Shown one piece after another: positions 41,801 to 51,700 of a stretch of 64,000 nucleotides of DNA. Made by a program: the position numbers and the translations under genes. Origin of the DNA: Pegea sp. RAD2-039 (lineage: Eukaryota > Chordata > Thaliacea > Salpida > Salpidae). The stretch lies in the NCBI GenBank assembly GCA_034620365.1, contig JAQGEQ010000192.1, positions 2,537,001 to 2,601,000 of the forward strand, written 5' to 3'. The notes under the pieces are model-generated. The model did not search any database and was not told the DNA's origin. It was given only the letters and a program-made list of their open reading frames with translations. How positions within the stretch are numbered: the first letter of the stretch is position 1; every line of letters starts with the position of its first letter.

Positions 41801-44800
41801 CATCAATTACCACTGTATCAGCTACTACATTGCCAACTGTTACAGTACCAACTACTACATTACCAACTAGCACAGTACAAACCACTACGAGTATGACGGC
41901 ATCAGAGCTTGCCTTAGCTACAAGCAAGCCAACTACTATTGAGCTAACAACAGAAAAATCAACTTCAATACCAACTACTGAAAAGAAAAAGTTTTCAAAA
42001 TCTACAATAGTTCCAAAAGTAACCTCTTCAAAGACTACAATCAAAGTACAAAACAAAACAACTCCTACTCCTACTACTACAACAGTTACACTTGCAAAGA
42101 CAACAACAACGATACTATCTACAACTCCAAAAGGAAAATCAAAGCAAAAATCAAAAAGACCTACTCCTCGAATCCAGACTAAGATCCCAGTTTCAACTAC
42201 AGCTAAGACTATAATTTCATCATTACAATTTCCATCAAGTAAGAATCTTACAACATATTTCATTTATAATTTTGTTAACTGAAATGAATTACAGCATTTA
42301 TGTGCAACTTTGAAAATGGAACATGTGAAATAGTTCAACGAAATGATGATCAAGATGATTGGATTCTAATACGTGGATCAACACCAAGCGGTGGGACAGG
42401 ACCAACAACGGACCACACAATGTTTCCAACTTTACTCGGTAAAACTACTTCGCTGAAAAGCTAGTATCTTTTTTGAACAACTTTTATTATTCGATTTTTG
42501 TGCTCATAGGTCATTACATCTATATGGAAGCAAGTTTTCCTCGTCAAATAAATGACAAAGCTGTTATAGTGACACCCAAAGTTGGCATTAAAAGTACAGA
42601 AATTTGTGTGAGCTTCTGGTATCACATGTTTGGAAACACGATAGGTGAGATAAGTGCGTACGCTGAATTCAAGGAGTTAAGGAGGTTAGAGCATTTCTTT
42701 AAAACATTTTTTTTAAGTTGAGTAAAGTTTGATTATACTAAACACAAGTACTAAGTAGGTTTTCTATAAAAATGTTCTTATTTGTTTAATTGATATTTTA
42801 TTGTTTAATTTACGTGAACAGCTTTTTATAATAATGATTTAAATGTGATGGTAAACAGATAAGATTTATGAATAATCTATTGTTATGAGAAAACCACAAT
42901 TTAAAACAATAAAGATTAAATATTGCCATAATTCATCTCGTTTGCAAAACTTCATAGCAAAAACAGACTTTTTTGTAATCTATTATACCTCAGGGTATAT
43001 TGCTTTCTTAATGTTTCTAAAGAATTTTGTTGTAAATATTTCTTTGTAATATTTTAAGATGATAACTTGAGGCTTAAATATCTTTAAACGTTTTCTTTAT
43101 AAATATAAAAAAAAAGATCTTTTGATTTTTTAGAAAAAAATACGCTCTAATTGGTGAAGGACAGGCATGGAAGAACTTCCAAAAAACTATTAAAGTAGAG
43201 AGTCGTTTTATTGGAGGTTACGTAAAACTCCAAATTCATGGAACTAGAGGTGTAACATTTCAAAGTGATCTTGGTCTTGACGATATTTGTATTTCTGATG
43301 GACGATGTGGTAACAATTTTCTAAAACATCTTTTAATGATCATTCTAACTTTCTTTGTTGATACAGGACCGTCTAATGCTTGCTCAAACGCTATACCAAT
43401 TATAAAATCCACTGCCACATCTTCAACTGTGACTAAAAATATCGCAACCACGACATTAACTTCAACCCTTGCTGTCAAACCACTTGCTATAGTTTCAGGG
43501 ATGCCTTGTATGTTCAAACACTAAAGTTAAAAATAGTAAAAGGAAACTGATTTTAGTCACAGTTTCTTTCTTAAAAACTGCTGTCATATTCAACTTTTTA
43601 TTATTTTTTATCTTTGAACAGTAATTTGAGTAAAGTATAAGACTTAAGGAATTGCATAAATAAGTTATACCCTTATACGTAGAAATACTTGATAGTCTTG
43701 TACAACTTTAATCTTTTTCAGTTTAGAAATCTACACAAATTTAAAGAAACATTTTTCTTCATAATTAAAGTTATTTTAATGTATTTTATTTGAATTAGTT
43801 ACACCTTTCATTTTTGTAAATTTTCAAAAATTAATCAACTGTTTTTCAAATTTTATAAAATGTAGAAATAAGTTCTTGAATCTGTTTCTTTATAATCATA
43901 AATTGTATTTATATTCAAACTTTGATAATATCTTAAGTAAAAGTTGACGTTTAGCTTCATACATAATTATTTTCTTAGTTTTTATATTTGATTTACAGTA
44001 TGTACATTTGGAGATGGAAGTGCTTACCCTACCCGTCCTCGAAATGCTGCCAAGCTTCCTATTCTACCAGGGTCTGCGGCTGACCAAGGACCGCATGATT
44101 ATCGAGATCCTGGTCGTTTTAAACCTAATGACCCAATGTGTGGTTGGATGCAGCTTACAAAGCACGATCAATTTAACTGGACTCGTCAAAGTGGACCAAC
44201 TAAAAGTAGAAACACTGGACCAAGTTCTGACCATACAACTGGCAGTGGTATGTGGCTAGGACTTATTAATATTGAAAAACAATTTTAAGAAATTAATTTA
44301 AGGATTAATTAGTAAGACTTGCTGATAAGAAAAAGTGAAAAGTTGCAACTTAATTCTTTTCTTCGAAGAAACTGTTTAGAAAAATTTAAATCAATCTTCT
44401 TTTATTTGTAGGTCATTATTTATACATTGAAGCATCTAGACCTCGTAAACGAAATGACATAGCAACCTTGGTTTCATACCCCATGTATCCAACTAAATAC
44501 TGCCTAGACACTTATTACCATATGTATGGGGTCAGTATTTACTTCTATATATTTACAATTTCAAAGTATTAACTTTTCCAATCTCTGTTACAGTCATACG
44601 TCGGCAGGCTATCAATTAGCGTTCTACAAAAGTTGAAGTCTGGTAGAAGAAGGTTAACTAGGTTGGCGTCAAAAACACGTAACCTTGGTGACCGCTGGGA
44701 AAGACTAAAAGTTGATTATTCTCCTTCGTCTTCTTCTGTTGTAAGTTTTATCTATTTTAAATGTTAACTAAAAATTAAAATTAAACTCTCATAATTATCG

Positions 44801-45320
44801 TTGAGTTTTATTTAATAAATTCAATCTAAAGTTTAGAAAATTCTTTTTAGGATGTCACTTTTCGTATTGAGGGTGTTGTTGGTAATGATTATACGAGTGA
44901 TATTGCAATTGATGACGTTGCAATTCTACCAGGCCAATGCGGTAAGATATTGATGTAAATATGTCATAAAAAAATACATCAAGATTAACTTTTAAAACAA
45001 TAGTATTCAGTTAAGATATGATTTTTAAACTTGATTTAAGCTCGGTAAAAGCATACAACCTTAGTTGCATATGATTTGTTTAATTCAGTTCTGATTTCTT
45101 ATTTTGAAACGCAGACGCCTGCAAAAACCCAAGTCACCAATTTGTGAATAAGCTTGGACAGCGGCAAACGTTCTTTACTGGCTGCGTTAATTCCGATTTA
45201 TTTTGGGTTCGTTGCTGCAGCGCCCCTCGAATTGAGAAAGCTTTATACCGTCGAGTCAATGGTTGTAAACCAAATATGTTTCCTGCGCAACGTTTGGAAT
45301 GGTACTGTACTTATCTGTAG
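32744..45320 (+). CDS. Secreted astacin metalloprotease with CUB, five MAM domains and mucin-like stalk (32 exons)
   Basis: Exons: 32744-32813, 34685-35075, 35129-35310, 35364-35410, 35469-35571, 35624-35741, 35800-35981, 36311-36432, 36489-36576, 36653-36823, 36897-37000, 37170-37260, 37553-37759, 37810-37972, 38099-38210, 38432-38684, 38765-38899, 39355-39494, 39866-40010, 40188-40316, 40666-40844, 40910-41062, 41122-42238, 42295-42438, 42510-42684, 43134-43309, 43367-43507, 43999-44247, 44412-44530, 44594-44740, 44851-44941, 45115-45320. All phases agree, giving about 1949 residues. Order: signal peptide, propeptide with aspartate-switch-like EGDI (223-226), astacin domain ([15 protein letters not shown] at 334-348; Met-turn SVMHY at 386-390), CUB (about 435-556), MAM1-MAM3, Thr-rich stalk, MAM4, Thr-rich linker, MAM5, and a six-cysteine tail. 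Zinc ligands and catalytic Glu335 are intact, so an active secreted peptidase is expected. No transmembrane segment is seen. Meprins and cnidarian HMP2-like proteins also join astacin to MAM, but five MAM domains is unusual. The first exon, 1.9 kb upstream, is the least certain. Confidence 0.92.
35469..36576 (+). other. Astacin catalytic domain (exons 5-9)
   Basis: Encodes residues of about 231-434. The elongated zinc motif HExxHxxGxxHExxR lies in exon 7 at 334-348, with ligands His334, His338 and His344 and general base Glu335. SVMHY in exon 8 is the Met-turn with its Tyr ligand. The four cysteines expected for the two astacin disulfides are present, in TCIRF, GCWAY, GCVKR and the final YNC. 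No key residue is missing. Confidence 0.93.
36653..37260 (+). other. CUB domain (exons 10-12)
   Basis: Begins with the typical CG start ([20 protein letters not shown]) and includes the HCVWNFTA strand, the [13 protein letters not shown] region and a final [12 protein letters not shown] strand. Four cysteines are seen in the expected places. CUB domains in astacins of the BMP1 and blastula-protease type bind partners or substrates; the partner here is unknown. Confidence 0.9.
37553..38684 (+). other. MAM domain 1 plus Pro/Thr linker (exons 13-16)
   Basis: Starts [22 protein letters not shown] and ends [14 protein letters not shown], the hallmark first and last blocks of MAM (meprin, A5, RPTP-mu) domains. 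Introns after the first block are phase 1, then phase 2, then phase 0. The end of exon 16 encodes a Thr/Pro/Ser-rich linker to MAM2. Confidence 0.9.
38765..40316 (+). other. MAM domain 2 (exons 17-20)
   Basis: Opens [22 protein letters not shown], contains the [11 protein letters not shown] and [13 protein letters not shown] blocks, and closes [15 protein letters not shown]. It starts and ends in phase 1, with internal introns of phase 1, 0 and 1. Confidence 0.9.
40666..41370 (+). other. MAM domain 3 (exons 21-23, first part)
   Basis: Opens [17 protein letters not shown], continues [10 protein letters not shown] and [18 protein letters not shown], and closes [15 protein letters not shown] inside the large exon 23. 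Its two internal introns are both phase 0. Confidence 0.9.
41371..42238 (+). repeat. Thr/Ser-rich mucin-like stalk (exon 23)
   Basis: About 290 residues dominated by Thr, Ser, Pro and Lys with many TTT, TTS and TTA runs and no cysteine, uninterrupted by introns. Such sequence is normally densely O-glycosylated and extended, separating MAM3 from MAM4. The repeats are imperfect and short rather than a clean tandem array. The long open frame on the opposite strand (41760-42263) is only a by-product of the ACA/ACT codons. Confidence 0.85.
42295..43309 (+). other. MAM domain 4 (exons 24-26)
   Basis: Opens [22 protein letters not shown], contains [12 protein letters not shown] and [12 protein letters not shown], and closes [15 protein letters not shown]. 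Internal introns are phase 1 and phase 2, like the first two of MAM1. It is followed by a short Thr/Ser-rich linker in exon 27 (43367-43507). Confidence 0.9.
43999..44941 (+). other. MAM domain 5 with an insertion after its first strand (exons 28-31)
   Basis: Opens [15 protein letters not shown], then carries about 35 extra Pro/Arg/Asp-rich residues before the normal [15 protein letters not shown] block. It continues [15 protein letters not shown] and closes [15 protein letters not shown]. Internal introns are phase 1, 0 and 0. The insertion is in frame within one exon, so it is not a mis-splice artefact of this model. Confidence 0.85.
45115..45320 (+). other. Unrecognised six-cysteine C-terminal domain (exon 32)
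   Basis: Encodes about 68 residues (1882-1949) after MAM5 with six cysteines, including an adjacent pair (VRCCS), several aromatic residues and many Arg/Lys. The even cysteine number suggests a small disulfide-bonded module. The FxxGC...DxFWxxCC pattern is faintly like dermatopontin-type repeats, but this is only a resemblance. No membrane anchor is present. Confidence 0.6.
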
Positions 45321-45648
45321 TTTAAAATTTACTTTTTTGTGTTTTACTTCGACAAAATTCGGTTTAATTAAACTAAATAACCAAACAAAACAGTTAGCTA
45401 ATAGCTAATAGGCTGTTGGTTTCTTTCTGCTAAAGAAATATTTAAATTGCAATTAGGCAAACTTACCAGAATGTAATTAAATGACTAGAAGAAAAAACTT
45501 GTATGTCAAAGTAAAACAAGAACCTATTTGATTTGTGTCATGAGATTTAACTTCAAAGTATTGCTGAGATATGTGTGATCATAGTAGATGCAAATCTTTA
45601 TGAAACCGAAGAAGAAAAGTTGTTTCAAATTAAACCATTTTTGTCATT

Positions 45649-45654
45649 AATAAA
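45649..45654 (+). promoter_or_regulatory. Candidate polyadenylation signal of the astacin gene
   Basis: AATAAA about 330 nt downstream of the stop codon in an A+T-rich 3' region. Confidence 0.35.
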
Positions 45655-48464
45655 ACCTAATTAATTAAAATGTTAGTTACTTGTATTTTCATGTTTTTAC
45701 AAATATTTATTACACGTATTTATGTTTGTTTAACAATTCCAATTCAGCCCTTTTATTCTAGTCATTTTTTGCTTTATGTTTTTGTATTATTGTTTTCCAT
45801 CTTTGTTCTTTTATTTCTTCCTTTATCTTTTATATTTTGTGATTTATTTTGTTTAAATTATAATACATTTACTGATGTTTGAACTTAAATCTTTATAATC
45901 TGTTGAAAAGCCACCAACAAATTTTTTGGCAACTATCAAAAAGACAGAATTTAATTGAATTTGAACACATTGATCTTTTTCAGTATAGAATCAATTAGGA
46001 AACCCAAATTTATTCACTTTAATTCTCTAAATAAATTAGGGGAGGTTTTAATTGATCTGCTGAAAAAATGTATAAATTAATTATAAACAAATTTAACATA
46101 TTAAAATAGTTTATCAAGTTTTCATTTTAATGGAATTTTAATCTTCATAACTATCAATATAGACCATTATTAATTTTCTTTCCAATTAAAATCTTTAATC
46201 TGTTTTCAAAACTTTATTTTACAATTTAAGCGTTTTTTCTGTAAAGTAAAAGAAATAGATTTGACTAATTTCTGTAGAGAATATTTAGATAAAAATTAAC
46301 TGACATATTTGGTGGTTGAATAAATTAATCTTTTTATAATAAAATCTTTACATAAATCATGAAACAAAAACCTTACTGATTGCTTTTAATTTTCTATGCT
46401 CAGACTTATTTTTCAAATAAAACTTTTAGAGCCTTTTGAACTAACTTGAAAAGTTTATTTTCAAAAGCTGTTCTTGTTTGTCTGAATTTTCTTTTAAGAT
46501 TTGTCAAATATATTAGAAAAAAGTGATAATCCATAAAGAATCCCAAGAAAATCAGCTTACAGATTTGTAACAAATCTTATTAGATTAATAAAAAAACTAG
46601 AGATTAGTAAACCTTTTCAATAGATCTGAACTTTTTTCATTTTTTTATAACAATCACCCAATAAGATTGCATAAGATTTTCTATAAGAGGTTTATTTAAT
46701 GAATATGATATAAATGGTACAAATAAGTTGAAATATTTTTTCCGTTGAGGTCAAATAAGATCAAATCAAGAAAAATTGCAAACAACTTATTTGATTGATG
46801 TAGTTATAACAAGCTTATTAATTGATTAAAAATTCAAATTAGTAAAGTCAAAATTTTTGAACTGATTTTATATATAAGACGAAAACTATGTAAGTTTTAT
46901 TTACGCACTTTTATACGTTTTTACTAATATCTTTGAAGTTATTTTGCAGTGTTATACTGAAATATATCAAAGAAATTGAAATAATCTTTTTATAATTTGA
47001 TTTAAGATGATTTTTATGCGATTGGAATTTTTGTCAGTAAAGCTTCGAATTTAATTAAAATCACAATGGTGCATTTTATCAAGATAACACATAAATTCCT
47101 ATACGATGCATTTTTAAGCTTTAAAATATTTTAAGCTTGGCGATATAAACATAAAGTCTGATAAAAAAATATAATTGCTTAAACCATGAGATCATTCAGT
47201 TTTGGGAAATCATTTTTAATGTTTCCATGGAACATAAAAGTTATTTTTGTGCTATAACGCTAACTTTGAAGTTTGTTTAAGATCTTTAGACTGTTTGCTT
47301 CAAAATAAAATAATAACATTAAATTTGAAAACTTTTCTAATTGGAAAAATGTATAATTATTCCTAAAATTGATTTTTTGTATAAATATTTTTCTTCAAAA
47401 AACTGCTAACAGCAAGTATGTTAAACAAAACTATTTTCATTTCTTGAGTGTTTTGGAAACTTCAAGTTATACCGAAATTAAAAAACTATTTCTCTGTGTT
47501 TGGTATTTTTTCCATGTATTTCTTACATACGCTGTCATTTTTACAAAATTTCAAAGTCCACCACAAAATGAGTTCGACCAATTATTTAATTTTAAATTTA
47601 GTGTTTTCAAACACATTTACCAAGAACACCTGAAACCAAAATGTTTAAAAAATCCAATATTTGCTGCATTTAAAAGCACGTTATTGACAGTTTAGTATTG
47701 AACATCTATCTATTGTACATAATTTAGCTACCTGTATACTAGAAACATTATTTTCTTTTTTATAATTTAATAAAAAAGAGATATGCTTGAAATTATTTTG
47801 CTACAGTATATTAAATTATAAGCTAAATACCAGAAAACATTTACTTTAAGTTGAAAAAGTAAAATCGAGAAAATGTTCTTTGTATTTCTATTTTGCTTTA
47901 ACCATGAACTTATCATTACATAAAAGGCTTCAGAGAAAGAAAAGTTATGAGATAATACAGCTATTGTTTTATTTGATAAAATCATGAAAAAGTTTAATTA
48001 TTATATAAAAAATGTGTTTTTAATTTAGATAAATTTGACAAAATAGTATTGATTTTACAAGTTTATAGTTTCAAGCAAAATCATTTATCAAGTTATATAA
48101 AACAATAATGTATCTAGTAATTTTTCTTTCAAAGGTATTTTACAAAGCTGGTCAAACTGAATACAAAACATTGAGGTTAAATAGAGTTTGACAAAAATAT
48201 CTGTTTTTGCTTGCCTTGTGGAAATGTAAAATGTTTTAAAGATTTTTTAATAGAAACTTGTCAAATTATTTAAAATTAAACTGAAAAATTCAAGATTATT
48301 TTTATGTATTTGCAAAAGAAATAAGAAAATTCCATAAAAATGTTTTTGATTTTATAATAAATAAGAATAAAAAATGTTAATGAAAAAAATCAAATTTGTC
48401 AGTAATGAAATAAGAAATGAAAGTAACAAATAGAAATTAGTTTGTTCATTTATCTTCACCAACA
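45655..48464. other. Gap between convergent genes, no gene seen
   Basis: A+T-rich DNA between the 3' ends of the plus-strand astacin gene and the minus-strand RIC1 gene. Open frames at 45670-45882 (hydrophobic, Phe/Leu-rich) and 47369-47695 (108 codons, Phe/Lys-rich) have no family features and look like chance frames. Confidence 0.45.
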
Positions 48465-48470
48465 TTTATT
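48465..48470 (-). promoter_or_regulatory. Candidate polyadenylation signal of RIC1
   Basis: AATAAA on the minus strand about 280 nt beyond the RIC1 stop codon. Confidence 0.4.
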
Positions 48471-48747
48471 CAGCAATTTGCTAGATTCAGAAATATTTCG
48501 ATAACGGCTTATCACATTATGTAACATGTCATATATGCTGTTAAACATAACTTCTATATTTTCACCTTTTTAATATTTTGTAATCAATAACTGAGTTAAT
48601 GGCATTTTTTAATGTTTTAAAGTGGATTTGTAAACCGCTTGTATCATTTCCAGTTGCTTTGTGCTTTATCCCAGATTTTGTGGTTAATTTTTAGCCAAAA
48701 CTGACAAATTTTTCCACAAAATTTTAAAACTTTGAACTTTTCAAAGT

Positions 48748-51700
48748 TTACATCAACAAACAAAATAAATCATCATTTTCATCTTCACTAGAAAGATCTG
48801 TTTCAACTAAATCTTCTGCTTCACTTTGATTTTCTGAATCTTCTTTCAATGAGATCTTCTCCTCTTCTTCTAAACAAGTGGATGCTGATCCTTCAACCGA
48901 ATGAGAGTTTGAAATTTCACAAACTTCTGAAGATTTTTTTTCAATATCTTCCTCATCACAAGTCTACAATCGAAGACACAAGATCAGATGAAATCTGTAT
49001 CACAGATTTTCAGTTGATACTGATCTTCATCTAATATCATCTCACCTGTGAATGTGTGTCTTCTTCAACCGCTTTTTCGCTGCTTGTGACGTCATCAGGA
49101 ACGCTATGGAATCTTTTAACTGTCACTAATTTACTATCATGGTCGTTCATCTGTAACAAAAACCAACCAATCAGCAACCATCAACAACCAATCAGCAACC
49201 ATCAACAACTAATCAACAACCAATCACCTTCTTGTATGCCAATATTGCTTGCTTTTCTGCATGAATAACTTCACTTTCGTTGATGACGTCACGCAGATGT
49301 TGTAAGCCTTCATCCAAGTTATTTAAGACGGCCAAGTAGCCGAAACTGCACATCAAAGTATAAGCGGCGATGACGTCATCATGTCGCGATGCTTCTTACC
49401 AATCAGCTTCCGCCCAATTGGTAATGTTCACCAAATTTCGTCTCAACCGCTGCAAGATGATCAGCTTGACATCAAAATCGAAGTTATCTGAAGTGGCACG
49501 GGCGGACCGGACCAACCTTTCCAGTGACAGGGGCTCGTTTAGCAACAAACATATCAATAGAGCCCATTCAAGGCAAAAGGATTGTAAGAAGAGCTCCAAA
49601 AGATATCTGAAGAGATTGGAGTCATTATGAGATTTAAAGATTACAAATTTTCACCTTAATTGTAATCCAGATCTTGAAGATCCTTTTAAGGTATCAGATG
49701 AAGTCTTTCCCGTGTAAGATAACTGCATGTCCAAGGAAGTCTGATCAAACCCTAAACTTGTTTCAGATGTTTCAGATGCTTCTGTTTGTAGTTCGTAAGC
49801 AGCAGAAGTCCTTGATCCTCTACGTGCTGGAAGAGCAACTACACTTTCATGTGATCCCATTAAAGTCTTCTTTGGAGATTCAAAAAGAGCTGAAATGATG
49901 AAAACTTCCTGATTTCTTGGTTTCACCAGACACAAAACCTGATCTTAATCTTTAGTTTTAAAAAATATCAGATTTGAGATTATATTTTTTTAAACTTTAC
50001 TCTGATCTTTAAAACAAATGACATAAAAAGTTTCAAAATAGTTTTTAATAAAATCTTTCCATCTAGTAATTAATCGACAAAATTTTTATTTGAAGTTAAT
50101 AAATTTGTAAGATGTGAACTAACTGTTGTTATTTTGACTTGTTTGTTTGAATGTAAGATCCAAGGCTTTGGAGAAATTTGCATTTATTGAGTTTATAGAG
50201 TCTGAAAAAGAATTAAGTAATTGTTAAAACAAATTTGCAACAAAATCTTAAATAGAATCATTTTAGTTAACTGATCTGAAAAATCAGTTACAGATTTCTT
50301 TAAAGAGAATTTTTAATATAAAAATTTTGAGTGTTTATCATTTGTAGTAAACTGAAATTAAATAAATCTAATTTATTTTTGATAATATCACAACTTAATT
50401 AAAACTAAATTTTTTCGATATTTTTCATCATTAGTAAATTAAAAAATTCAGATGTTTAAATAATAAAGATTTGTCTTTTACTTTCAAAACTGAAAACCAA
50501 CTTCTAAGAAAAATTTGATTTTAAATTGACATTCTAAAGAAGAAGTTGTTTTTTATCAAAAGTAAAAAATTAAGTTCATAAGTCATACTCTAAAATATTC
50601 AATAAAAATAAACAAAACGAAATTCATTAATAATAATTATTTAGATTTACAAATAAGAACTTTACCAATAACCACTTGTAATTAATTTTTCTTAATTTCC
50701 AAAATAAATCAAATCTTATGAAAAGTATTGTTTGTTGTGAAAATAACTCACAACATTTATAGATTTAATAAATAACAAAAATATTTAAAAGTATTCTTTA
50801 AAACATCTAGAAGAAACTTCAATAAAATATTTCAGCTTTTTGTTCACTTCTTATCACTACATCTGTTTGAACTTTAAAAATTTTGAGATTAAACCAAGAA
50901 AGGTCTCTTAGTATTGGGATTTGCCAGTCGAAATCATGATGTAGCGCTTTGAGGCACAACACCGCATCTTCAATCCTAAACAGATCTTAAAGATTAGAAT
51001 CTAATACGCAAATGAGTTTCAGTGTTACCTAGCAGCGCGATTTTGTTCTTTTTTTAACCAGGGAACTAATTGGAAGTTAACATGTGAAGCAAACTTGCCT
51101 AGCGAGCACACCCTTCCTTGACTGAGCATTTTTCTAGCCTATAATTAGTGATTAAGAATATAGAAAGAGATTTAATGATTATTTACCTGTCTCGCGAGTA
51201 GAATCTCGATAAAATAGTGTTCAGCGCATTCAGAGGGTAGTTTCTGTTTCTGAATATTTTCTGGGCATGAAACCCTGAAAAGAAATTTTTAAAACAAAAA
51301 AATAATTAAAAAAATATATTTGGAAACCTTCGAGGGGTCGAATCAGAGATTGGATTACTGGATGAAGGAACTAAGGTCCGATGATGAGGCTGATCCTGTG
51401 AAGAGATCATGAATAAACTCAAGTCTTCATCTTCACCGGATGTTTACCTGATGATATTTACGAACTGAATGTTGAGTGACGTAAGGTTGTGAAACTGGTG
51501 ATGACGTAATCGTAAACGAATCTGTTCGAGGAAGCGTTCCTCCTCCTCCAGAAGTAGAAACTTGTTTTGCTTCACTTCCATTTTTAGATTTGACGCTGCG
51601 GAAATTAACTGATGACGTCATGATCACTACTTCTATTTCGAGCTTGAAACTTTCATTGGATGATTTTATTGACAATTTTTTAATCCAATTATTGAAAATA

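Noticed and set aside
41760-42263. 167-codon minus-strand frame, Val-rich
   Set aside because: It is the complement of the Thr-rich codons of the mucin-like stalk of the astacin gene and has no independent features.
45670-45882. 70-codon hydrophobic frame after the astacin gene
   Set aside because: T-rich sequence automatically encodes Phe/Leu/Ile; there is no recognisable transmembrane family or start context.
47369-47695. 108-codon plus-strand frame between astacin and RIC1
   Set aside because: Long for this region, but Phe/Lys/Leu-biased as expected from A+T-rich DNA. It has no motif or splice context and overlaps another equally plausible frame.
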